A stretch of DNA of 8,789 nucleotides from the NCBI GenBank assembly GCA_023954795.1, contig JAGSHA010000115.1, positions 1 to 8,789 of the forward strand, written 5' to 3'. The translations under genes were made by a program, and so were the position numbers. This DNA is from Oceanospirillaceae bacterium. Its GTDB lineage: Bacteria > Pseudomonadota > Gammaproteobacteria > Pseudomonadales > Balneatricaceae. The notes under the pieces were generated by a model. The model worked only from the letters and a program-made list of their open reading frames with translations. It was not told where the DNA came from and did not search any database. Numbering within the stretch: position 1 is the stretch's first letter; the number at the start of each line of letters is the position of its first letter. Below, one piece after another: positions 1 to 6,001 of this stretch.

Positions 1-8
1 AAGGAGAG

Positions 9-509
9 TTACGGCGTTTCCGGTGAGTGGTTAAATCCGTTGCCAAAGAATGCCTTGAGGCTAAACAGCGCAATGGACAACAACCCCCAGGTCAGGCCCA
101 CGACAACACCGGCATCCACAATGCCACGCCAGGGCTGTTCCAGCATATGAACAAACTGTACCAACACAATAATACCTAATGTCAGGCAGATCGTTACAAT
201 CTGACGCTTACGACGTACATGAAAATAGCCCATACAAAACAGCGGGGCCAGCAGCGCACGCATCGGTGTCACGTGTTGCGACAGGTAATAGATACGGGCG
301 GCCACACGCGGGGAGAACGCTTTCTGGAAACCACGGTAACCTTCGGCAAACCCCATGAACGCAACACTGAATGCCAGTGCGGCCCAGTGATACCAGCTGA
401 AAGGCTGCTCAAACATTTGCCAGGCGATTTGGCTCAAGCGATAGATAGCACTGCCCAAGATCAGACTGATCCCGGCAAATCCCCATAACGCAGCAACAGA
501 TCCCAACAC
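9..509 (-). CDS. conserved-looking hypothetical membrane protein
   Basis: A 166-residue protein of unknown function; I do not recognise a named family. Hydrophobic segments lie at about residues 3-25, 40-57, 102-121 and 130-153, with a shorter one near 84-96, so a four- or five-span inner-membrane protein is likely. A basic stretch (HVRRKRQ, about 97-103) precedes the third long span and probably faces the cytoplasm. Two Trp/Pro-bearing motifs, EQPFSWYHW and LEQPWRG, are visible. The start is GTG at 509, preceded by GGAG about eight bases upstream and by an in-frame TAG shortly before that, so it cannot extend far; a TTG at codon 2 is the only close alternative. It lies downstream of dctM on the same strand but beyond a strong terminator, so it is probably a separate unit. 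Real gene: fairly sure. Function: unknown. Confidence 0.75.
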   Translation of the reverse strand: MLGSVAALWGFAGISLILGSAIYRLSQIAWQMFEQPFSWYHWAALAFSVAFMGFAEGYRGFQKAFSPRVAARIYYLSQHVTPMRALLAPLFCMGYFHVRRKRQIVTICLTLGIIVLVQFVHMLEQPWRGIVDAGVVVGLTWGLLSIALFSLKAFFGNGFNHSPETP

Positions 510-539
510 CGTAGTACTCCAGAACTAAATCAGCAGCGT

Positions 540-545
540 ATTATA
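540..545 (-). promoter_or_regulatory. candidate -10 box for the small membrane protein gene
   Basis: The minus strand reads a perfect TATAAT here, about 30 bases upstream of the GTG start at 509. It is overlapped by a small palindrome (CGTA-TTA-TACG on the plus strand). No convincing -35 box is present at 16-18 bases; TTGTCG lies upstream at a 20-base spacing, which is too long. The call rests on the -10 match and its position between the dctM terminator and the gene. Confidence 0.35.
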
Positions 546-639
546 CGTAACTGTGGCGCGGGATTCGACAACCGTAACATCGGGGTCGTTGAGGCTATGT
601 CGGGGGATGGTCTCTTTTCAGAAAAAACATGGCAGAAAT

Positions 640-668
640 AAAAAAGCCACCAAGGAAGCCTCGGTGGC
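640..668 (-). terminator. rho-independent terminator of the dctPQM operon
   Basis: On the minus strand the RNA reads GCCACCGAGG, a CUU loop, CCUUGGUGGC, then six U. This is a 10-pair stem with one G-U pair followed by a U tract, a textbook intrinsic terminator. It lies about 95 bases after the dctM stop and before the promoter region of the next minus-strand gene, so it should end dctPQM transcripts. Confidence 0.9.
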
Positions 669-705
669 AACTGCACTAACAAAAGGGTACAGATAGGAGC
701 AAACC

Positions 706-760
706 GGAACCCCGCCAGGAGAGGAAAGGTTCCGTCAGTTTCCGGATTGGGATTCGGAAA
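706..760 (-). repeat. inverted repeats between the dctM stop and its terminator
   Basis: Two short inverted repeats sit here. GGAACC at 706-711 pairs with GGTTCC at 728-733, and TTTCCG at 739-744 pairs with CGGAAA at 755-760, directly next to the dctM stop. CCGGAA/TTCCGG arms also allow a competing pairing of the same bases. They may be 3'-end structures of the dctM transcript that slow exonuclease decay. Arms are only six bases, so this could be chance. Confidence 0.3.
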
Positions 761-2158
761 TCAGTAGCCGCGCATGGAATCAATCAGCTCCGGCAGGAAC
801 AGAGAGATCTGCGGAATATAGGTAATCAGGATCAGGAAGAACAACAGCAGACTAAGCCAAGGCAGACAAGCCTTGATCACCCATACCATATTCTTCCCGG
901 TTATCCCGGCGGTCACAAAGAGGTTCAGGCCCACCGGAGGCGTGAGCATTCCGATCTCCATATTCACGACCATGATGATACCCAGATGAATCGGATCGAT
1001 ACCCAGCTGTGTGGCGATCGGGAACAAGATCGGCGCCATGATCAGCAGGATCGCAGACGGCTCCATGAAGTTACCGGCGATCAGCAGCAGGATGTTCACG
1101 ACGATCAGGAAGCCCCACGCAGGCAGACCCCATTGAATGATGGTTTCCGCAATGGTGTGTGGAATACGCTCAGTGGTCAGCACGTGCGCGAACAGCATTG
1201 CATTGGCAATGATGAACAGCAGCATCAGCGACACTTTAGAGCCATCCAGAACCACTTTACGAACTTCAGGATTAGTCACGGATTTCGGCAACGCAATCGC
1301 CATCTGGAACAGGTTACGGATGGCCGCAGCCCCGCTGCTCTCGCCTTGATTGCGCCACAGAATGCCCTTCATTGGGCCAATATCACGGTAACCAAACACA
1401 GCGACCAGGTAAGCATATACCGCTGCTACCGCTGCGGCTTCTGTTGGCGATGCGATACCACCGTAGATGGAACCCAGCACGATCACGATCAGCATCAGAC
1501 CGCCCATTGCAATGGAACCGGACTTCGCCAACTGACGGAAACCCGGGAACGGCTGCGCCGGGAGTTTCTTAATGCGCGCCGTGATATAGATCGCGATCAT
1601 CAGGATGCCGCCCATCATCAGGCCCGGAATGAAGCCGGCCATGAACATACGGGACGCAGACACTTCGGTCGCCGCCGCGTATACCAACATCACAATGGAT
1701 GGTGGAATCAGGATACCCAACGTACCCGCGTTCGCGATAACACCGGCCGCAAACGATTCCGGGTAACCCGCACGCACCATACCGGCGATAACGATGGTAC
1801 CGATCGCTGCTACCGTGGCCGGAGATGAACCGGATACCGCAGCGAACAGCATACATGCCATCACCGAGGCCATCGCCAGACCACCCCGTACGTGACCAAT
1901 ACTGTCGATTGCAAAGTTGATCAGGCGTTTTGCCACACCACCGGTCGACAAAAACGCGGAAGACAGGATAAAGAACGGGATCGCCAGCAACGTATAGTGT
2001 TCAGAGGTGGCTTCGAACAACTTCAGTGCCACTGAAGGCAGAGAATCGTTCGAGAACAGCAGAATCGTTGTAACGGAGGAGAAACCCAACGCAATTGCAA
2101 TCGGCATCCCCATAAAGATGAAACCGAACAACATAAGGAACAACGCAGCAATAGTCAT
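761..2158 (-). CDS. dctM: TRAP C4-dicarboxylate transporter, large permease subunit DctM
   Basis: The large membrane subunit (465 residues) of a tripartite ATP-independent periplasmic transporter. With DctQ it moves dicarboxylate delivered by DctP across the inner membrane, in this family using the sodium gradient. The protein is almost wholly hydrophobic with about a dozen spans and carries typical DctM stretches: SGSSPATVAAIGT, NAGTLGILIPPSI and, in the second half, MEIGMLTPPVGLNLFV. The ATG directly abuts the dctQ stop (TAAATG) and has an AAGGAGA ribosome site eight bases upstream, so translational coupling with dctQ is likely. It is longer than the roughly 425-430 residues I expect for DctM. 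The excess appears to be a polar loop at about residues 256-300, between YRDIGPMKG and DGSKVSLMLLF, presumably cytoplasmic. Family assignment is very secure; the substrate is inferred from the adjacent dctBD genes. Confidence 0.95.
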   Translation of the reverse strand: MTIAALFLMLFGFIFMGMPIAIALGFSSVTTILLFSNDSLPSVALKLFEATSEHYTLLAIPFFILSSAFLSTGGVAKRLINFAIDSIGHVRGGLAMASVMACMLFAAVSGSSPATVAAIGTIVIAGMVRAGYPESFAAGVIANAGTLGILIPPSIVMLVYAAATEVSASRMFMAGFIPGLMMGGILMIAIYITARIKKLPAQPFPGFRQLAKSGSIAMGGLMLIVIVLGSIYGGIASPTEAAAVAAVYAYLVAVFGYRDIGPMKGILWRNQGESSGAAAIRNLFQMAIALPKSVTNPEVRKVVLDGSKVSLMLLFIIANAMLFAHVLTTERIPHTIAETIIQWGLPAWGFLIVVNILLLIAGNFMEPSAILLIMAPILFPIATQLGIDPIHLGIIMVVNMEIGMLTPPVGLNLFVTAGITGKNMVWVIKACLPWLSLLLFFLILITYIPQISLFLPELIDSMRGY

Positions 2159-2740
2159 TTATTTGGTCTCCTTAGTATTGTTCTCTTTAGCCGCTGCTTC
2201 AGCCGCTTCGCTGGCTTTCAGCTCTTCGGCGATCTCCATGGATTCCGCCGCTTCATCAACAAAATGGAAGCCTTCCACTTCGCCTTTCAGTACTTTCCAA
2301 CCCAGCTCCAGAAAACGCAGGGCCAGCAGGGCAAAACCGATCACCAGAATACTCATCGGTATCCATTTAGGGATTGGCAGATCCTCCAGCTCGATTCCGA
2401 TCATCTTCATCTTCGCCAGATAGATCCAGGAGCCGTACAGGAACATACCGCAGTAAACCAGCGCCAGCACAATCGCCAGCAGTGTCAGGAAACGGTGAAT
2501 CGGGCTTGGCAGCAGTTTTACAAAGACATCAACACCAATATGCGCACCCACTTTTACCCCATAACTTGCACCGTAAAGCACAAACCATGCAGCGATCAGC
2601 AGGGTCACTTCCTGCGCCCAGTGAATACCGGTATTAAAGCCAAAGCGCAGAACCACCTCAGCAAACACTAACAGTGTCATCGACACCATCAGCAGAGAGA
2701 GGAAACTCTCCTCAAAATGATCAATCACTTTTCTTATCAT
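2159..2740 (-). CDS. dctQ: TRAP C4-dicarboxylate transporter, small permease subunit DctQ
   Basis: The small membrane subunit (193 residues), which packs against DctM to form the TRAP membrane complex. Four spans are visible at about residues 13-31, 42-62, 85-108 and 131-150. Family-typical features are the first span ending in AEVVLRF, the WAQEV motif starting the second, and the GAHIGVDV stretch in the following loop. ATG at 2740 has an AAGGGG ribosome site six bases upstream; the stop touches the dctM start. Beyond the last span, about residues 160-193 form a highly charged Ala/Glu/Lys-rich tail (AEELKASEAAEAAAKE), probably helical and cytoplasmic, longer than the short end I would expect of DctQ. 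An approximately 210-base gap with RNA hairpins separates it from dctP upstream. Confidence 0.93.
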   Translation of the reverse strand: MIRKVIDHFEESFLSLLMVSMTLLVFAEVVLRFGFNTGIHWAQEVTLLIAAWFVLYGASYGVKVGAHIGVDVFVKLLPSPIHRFLTLLAIVLALVYCGMFLYGSWIYLAKMKMIGIELEDLPIPKWIPMSILVIGFALLALRFLELGWKVLKGEVEGFHFVDEAAESMEIAEELKASEAAEAAAKENNTKETK

Positions 2741-2888
2741 GACGGGCCCCTTATCGCGCGGTTGCTTGGACTTAACCGCTTATTGTTATCGCCGAAGGAA
2801 CATAGAACTCACAGGACAACTCACATGCATTGCATCTGAGGGAAGTTCTCCTCTGAGCATGAAGGTATGAAATGTGGTAACTCTTACG
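2741..2888 (-). other. rest of the dctP-dctQ gap, no gene seen
   Basis: The remaining part of the gap before dctQ holds no convincing ORF, promoter or terminator. A repeated TCTGAG (either side of about 2840-2856) and short self-complementary bits such as ATGCA-A-TGCAT are present but weak. The only clear signal is the dctQ ribosome site at 2747-2752. The length is unusual given that dctQ and dctM are packed without any gap. Confidence 0.4.
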
Positions 2889-2936
2889 ACAGCTACGAAT
2901 AGCTGCAGACAGAGACGGACCGACAGGCCCGCCTCT
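2889..2936 (-). other. two RNA hairpins in the dctP-dctQ intercistronic gap
   Basis: In the minus-strand transcript, 15 bases after the dctP stop, AGAGGCGGGCC pairs with GGUCCGUCUCU around a UGUC loop (2911-2936), an 11-pair GC-rich stem with two G-U pairs. A few bases later CAGCUA and UAGCUG pair around a UUCG loop (2889-2906). Neither is followed by a U tract, so they are not classic terminators. The likely role is to protect the 3' end of dctP mRNA or to dampen transcription into dctQM, giving excess binding protein over permease. That role is inferred; the pairing is seen directly. Confidence 0.6.
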
Positions 2937-2951
2937 AAGACAGACCGAAGC

Positions 2952-3935
2952 TTACTGGTTAGACGCTTCAGCAGCGCTGATCACATCAGCACCAATTTCG
3001 TCTTCAAACTGCTTCCAAACCGGCTTCATTGCAGTCACCCACTGAGCGCGCTCAGCGTCAGACAGGTTCACCACTTCGGAACGCTTGGATTCGATGATCG
3101 CCTGTTTGTCGGATTCTGCTTTCTGCGCAGCAATCTGGTTACCGTGTGCGATCGCGTCGTTCAGCGCAGCGCTGATTTCAGTACGCAGATCGTCATCCAG
3201 ACCCATCCAGAACTCAGCGGAAGTTACAATCAGGTAGTCCAGAACACCGTGGTTAGATTCGGTGATGTAAGGCTGTACTTCGAAGAATTTCTTGGAAAAA
3301 ATGTTAGACCAGGTGTTTTCCTGACCGTCGATTGCGCGGGTCTGCAGCAGGGTGAATACTTCGGAGAAAGGCTTTTTCAGAGGCACTGCATCAATTGCTT
3401 CGAACTGCGCCTGCAGCACGTCAGAGGTCATGATGCGGAATTTCTTACCTGAAGCATCAGCAGGCACTTTCAACGGCGCACTGGCAGACAGCTGTTTCAT
3501 ACCGTTGTGCAGGTAACCCAGACCGACCAGTCCTTTTTTCTGCAGAGCACCCAGCAGTTTCTGACCTTCAGGGCCCTTCTGGAAACGCTCTACTGCATCC
3601 ATGTCCTTAAACAGGAATGGCAGATCGAACACCTGCAGTGACTTGGTGTATTTCTGGAATTTGGACAGGGATGGCGCCGCCATCTGTACGTCACCCAGCA
3701 GCATCGCTTCCAGAACTTTGTTGTCACCGAACAACTGAGAGCTAGGGAAAACTTTGACTTCTACTTTGCCTGACAGACGCTCATCAACCAGTTCCTTGAA
3801 CTTGATCGCCATCTGACCTTTCGGGGTGTTCTCAGCCACTACGTGAGAGAACTTGATTTCAACCGGTGCAGCCGAAGCCGTCTGAGCACCAACCATAAGA
3901 GCCAAAGAGGCCACTGCAGCAGTAAGTAAACGCAT
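2952..3935 (-). CDS. dctP: TRAP transporter periplasmic C4-dicarboxylate-binding protein DctP
   Basis: A solute-binding protein (327 residues) that captures C4-dicarboxylates in the periplasm and hands them to DctQM. Residues 1-22 form a signal peptide (MRLLTAAVASLALMVGAQTA, then SA) with cleavage expected after ASA; there is no lipobox Cys. The mature part starts EIKFSHVVAENTPKG, typical of the family. KFRIMTSDV contains the conserved arginine (Arg167) that in DctP-family proteins holds the ligand carboxylate, and DGQENTWSNI (203-212) is the usual hinge/pocket motif. Length is normal. ATG at 3935 has AGGAGA six bases upstream. It is the first gene of the operon, behind a sigma-54 promoter about 100-115 bases upstream of the start, consistent with induction through DctBD. 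Ligand is inferred from family and context; related proteins bind other carboxylates. Confidence 0.95.
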   Translation of the reverse strand: MRLLTAAVASLALMVGAQTASAAPVEIKFSHVVAENTPKGQMAIKFKELVDERLSGKVEVKVFPSSQLFGDNKVLEAMLLGDVQMAAPSLSKFQKYTKSLQVFDLPFLFKDMDAVERFQKGPEGQKLLGALQKKGLVGLGYLHNGMKQLSASAPLKVPADASGKKFRIMTSDVLQAQFEAIDAVPLKKPFSEVFTLLQTRAIDGQENTWSNIFSKKFFEVQPYITESNHGVLDYLIVTSAEFWMGLDDDLRTEISAALNDAIAHGNQIAAQKAESDKQAIIESKRSEVVNLSDAERAQWVTAMKPVWKQFEDEIGADVISAAEASNQ

Positions 3936-3965
3936 AACGCATCTCCTATTTTTTGATTTATTAGC

Positions 3966-4115
3966 GTTGTTTGTTTGGACAAAGTCATCCGCGTCACCCT
4001 TGGAAGGAGCGCATGATGATTACCTATGTATTCAGCAAACAGGGTGCCAACTCTCAAAATATGCGTTTACTTATTTTATATATCCTTTTTATTCATAGAG
4101 TTACAAACAAACAAC
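3966..4115. repeat. 12-base inverted repeat bracketing the dctP promoter
   Basis: GTTGTTTGTTTG at 3966-3977 and its exact complement CAAACAAACAAC at 4104-4115 lie either side of the sigma-54 promoter, 126 bases apart, at about +46 to +57 and -81 to -92 relative to the predicted start site. The motif is of low complexity, so chance is possible. It could be a pair of operator half-sites for a looping regulator; no such protein is identified here. Confidence 0.4.
4034..4050 (-). promoter_or_regulatory. sigma-54 promoter of dctPQM
   Basis: The minus strand reads TTGGCACCCTGTTTGCT, matching the sigma-54 consensus TGGCAC-N5-TTGC. The invariant GG (4048-4047) and GC (4036-4035) have exactly ten bases between them. 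Transcription should start near 4023, leaving a leader of about 88 bases before the dctP ATG. A sigma-54 promoter needs an activator of the DctD type, encoded in this same window. Confidence 0.9.
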
Positions 4116-4147
4116 ATAAAACACCCCTGACATAATCGCCCTCTGGT

Positions 4148-4167
4148 ATGGGTGGAAAACCACCCAT
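4148..4167. promoter_or_regulatory. enhancer-like palindrome, probable DctD site 1
   Basis: A perfect inverted repeat with eight-base arms ATGGGTGG and CCACCCAT around AAAA. Its centre is about 135 bases upstream of the predicted dctP start site, the usual distance range for a sigma-54 activator site. The stretch between it and the promoter (about 4053-4125) is strongly AT-rich, which would suit DNA bending, though no clean IHF consensus is visible. Binding by DctD is inferred from position, symmetry and neighbouring genes. Confidence 0.7.
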
Positions 4168-4180
4168 TTCCAAGCTATCA

Positions 4181-4199
4181 CTTGGCGAAAAACCACCCA
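4181..4199. promoter_or_regulatory. second enhancer-like site, probable DctD site 2
   Basis: AAAA followed by CCACCCA repeats the spacer and right arm of the palindrome at 4148-4167, while the left arm is degenerate (CTTGGCGA, four of eight matches). The two centres are 33 bases apart, about three helical turns, so bound dimers would lie on roughly the same DNA face. A strong plus a weak tandem site is the arrangement described for rhizobial dctA enhancers. Confidence 0.6.
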
Positions 4200-4242
4200 C
4201 CTATCAGGCTCTCCGGGGCACGGTTACTGTAAATAAATGTAT

Positions 4243-4269
4243 TAAATATTGATCTGTATCCGCCGATAA
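4243..4269 (+). promoter_or_regulatory. sigma-28 (FliA) flagellar promoter of the chemoreceptor gene
   Basis: TAAATATT at 4243-4250, an 11-base spacer, then GCCGATAA at 4262-4269. The enteric FliA consensus is TAAAGTTT-N11-GCCGATAA, so the -10 is perfect, the spacer exact and the -35 six of eight. Transcription should begin near 4276, about 94 bases before the GTG start at 4370. It places the chemoreceptor in the late flagellar/chemotaxis regulon. Confidence 0.85.
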
Positions 4270-4356
4270 CGTGCATAGGCACTATGCGATATGGCGCTTT
4301 ACGGCCTACACTGTGGGCTTTGCAAAAAAATGTTCAGGCCCTCGTTCCGGTTACTC

Positions 4357-4372
4357 AGGTGGTATAAACGTG
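4357..4372 (+). promoter_or_regulatory. ribosome site and GTG start of the chemoreceptor
   Basis: AGGTGG at 4357-4362 sits seven bases before GTG at 4370-4372. The frame is open further upstream to a GTG at 4271, but that codon lies upstream of the predicted transcription start and has no ribosome site. The start at 4370 also places the first membrane span at residues 12-31, as expected for a chemoreceptor. Confidence 0.8.
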
Positions 4373-5980
4373 AAACTTTCAGGCAGTTCAATCCAGACCA
4401 AAGTTAATCTCTCTCTGGCAGCTGTGTTTCTGCTCGTTCTGATCAGCTCACTCACGACCATCTATAAGAGTGAAAGCTCGCTAGCCAACAATGTTGCGCG
4501 GAAAACCACCACCGACACGGCCAGTTCCTATTTCGACAGTATCAATATCCTGATGCTCAGTGGCGCGATGAATAATCGCCAATCGCTGCAGGAGAAAATC
4601 CTGACCAATGACGACCTGAACGAAGCCCGTATTATTCGAGGTGATGCGGTCAGCAGTGTTTACGGTCCGGGTTCAGCAGATTCCACGATCATCGATGATC
4701 TCGACCGCCGGGCGATGAGAGGTGAATCGATCATTGAAGAGATCAATAACGATCAGGGCCATTTCCTGACCGTCGTCACGCCCATGAAGGCGCTCTCTTC
4801 CTACAAAGGCACGAACTGTCTGCTCTGCCATCAGGTTCCTGAAGGCACCGTGCTCGGCGCGGTGCGTGTCACCTATGACTTCGCCAATCTGGATACTCAG
4901 ATCAACAATAACGTGATGAAAGTTGCGTTTGTTGAGCTCGCGCTGTTTATCGCCGGTTTAATCGTTATCAGTTTGCTGTTACGTCGTATCGTTTTGCAAC
5001 CCGTGAACCGACTCAGCAAAACAATCTCCGAAATTGATAAAAACGCTGACTTGAGCCAGCGCATTAAAGTGACCTCCAATGACGAGATCGGCCAGATGTC
5101 TACGGCGTTCAACTCCATGCTGCAGAGCTTCCACGACAGCCTGAACAAGGTCAGCACGACCATTCATAAACTGGGCTCCTCCAGCAGCCAGATCAACGAA
5201 ATAGCCACCTTGGCCAATGACGCCGTGCGTAACCAGCAAATACAGACCAGCGCCGTCGCCGCCGCTATGGAGCAGATGGAAGTTGCCACCCGCAGTGTTG
5301 AAGCCAGTGCAGAAAGTACTGTCTCAGCCTCAGAACTGGCATTAAAGGAGAGCACTAACGGCACCAGCATCACCACCGATGCAATCGGCGCGATCGAAGG
5401 TCTGAAACAGGAGATCGACGGTGCTACAACCGTAATCCATAAGCTGGACGAACAAAGTCAGAACGTAGGCACCGTGCTGGAGGTCATCCAGAAGATCGCC
5501 GAACAAACTAACCTGCTGGCGTTGAACGCCGCGATTGAGGCCGCCCGCGCGGGTGAACAGGGCCGAGGCTTCGCCGTCGTTGCAGATGAAGTTCGCACAC
5601 TGGCCAGCCGTACCCGCAACTCCACCGAAGAGATCAATGCCATCATTGAAGCCTTGCAGCACGATGCCCGTGACGCAGTAAACGTCATGCAGCGCGCACA
5701 CCAGAGTGCAGAAGACGGCGTTGCTCAGGTGCAGGGCACCTCTAATGCGCTTAGTAACATAGCTGAAGAGGTTCGTGTTATTAACGACATGAACCATCAG
5801 GTCGCCTCGTCGGTTAAAGAGCAGACACAGATGGCGGCCAGCGTTGAGTCCAGCGTGACAGAGATTGCAAAAACATCTGAGCACACCTCATCACGGGCCG
5901 GAAAGTTGAATCAAGTCGCGCATGAGCTGGGATCTTTAGCCAGCGAGCTGGAAATTCTGGTACAGCGCTTCAAACTTTGA
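4370..5980 (+). CDS. methyl-accepting chemotaxis protein with a periplasmic c-type haem motif
   Basis: A transmembrane chemoreceptor (536 residues) that signals to the CheA/CheW array to steer flagellar motility. In order: first span about 12-31; periplasmic sensor about 32-183; second span about 184-204; HAMP linker about 205-258 (contains LQPVNRL and DEIGQM); and a long helical signalling domain to the C-terminus. Its conserved hairpin tip begins at Glu378 (EQTNLLALNAAIEAARAGEQ, then GRGFAVVADEVRTLA). The end (LVQRFKL) lacks the NWETF-like CheR tether. The periplasmic part contains CLLCH (150-154, bases 4817-4831), a CxxCH motif for covalent c-type haem attachment, followed by HQVPEGTVLGAVRVTYD. 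A haem-based redox or gas sensor, as in Desulfovibrio DcrA, is therefore possible; haem attachment is not proven. It is divergent from dctPQM and convergent with dctD, behind a FliA promoter. Chemoreceptor: certain; ligand: unknown. Confidence 0.93.
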   Translation: MKLSGSSIQTKVNLSLAAVFLLVLISSLTTIYKSESSLANNVARKTTTDTASSYFDSINILMLSGAMNNRQSLQEKILTNDDLNEARIIRGDAVSSVYGPGSADSTIIDDLDRRAMRGESIIEEINNDQGHFLTVVTPMKALSSYKGTNCLLCHQVPEGTVLGAVRVTYDFANLDTQINNNVMKVAFVELALFIAGLIVISLLLRRIVLQPVNRLSKTISEIDKNADLSQRIKVTSNDEIGQMSTAFNSMLQSFHDSLNKVSTTIHKLGSSSSQINEIATLANDAVRNQQIQTSAVAAAMEQMEVATRSVEASAESTVSASELALKESTNGTSITTDAIGAIEGLKQEIDGATTVIHKLDEQSQNVGTVLEVIQKIAEQTNLLALNAAIEAARAGEQGRGFAVVADEVRTLASRTRNSTEEINAIIEALQHDARDAVNVMQRAHQSAEDGVAQVQGTSNALSNIAEEVRVINDMNHQVASSVKEQTQMAASVESSVTEIAKTSEHTSSRAGKLNQVAHELGSLASELEILVQRFKL

Positions 5981-6001
5981 TCCAACGTCATTAAGACGTA
6001 T

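Noticed and set aside
1..8. AAGGAGAG at the window start as a ribosome site for a plus-strand gene
   Set aside because: No suitable start codon with a credible reading frame follows it, and the downstream sequence is the end of the minus-strand membrane protein gene.
986..1828. Long plus-strand open frame of 280 codons antisense to dctM
   Set aside because: Its product is rich in His, Arg, Asp and Gln with no fold-like pattern, and it lies wholly within the strongly conserved dctM gene. It is a coding shadow.
2788..2859. A 24-codon minus-strand ORF in the dctP-dctQ gap
   Set aside because: It has no ribosome site, no recognisable content and chance-level length.
4053..4147. IHF binding site between enhancer and dctP promoter
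   Set aside because: The stretch is AT-rich and bending is expected there, but I find no match to the IHF core consensus on either strand, so I do not annotate one.
4271..4369. Longer chemoreceptor starting at the GTG at 4271
   Set aside because: That codon directly follows the FliA -10 box, upstream of the expected transcription start, has no ribosome site, and would add 33 polar residues before the first membrane span. GTG at 4370 has AGGTGG at proper spacing.
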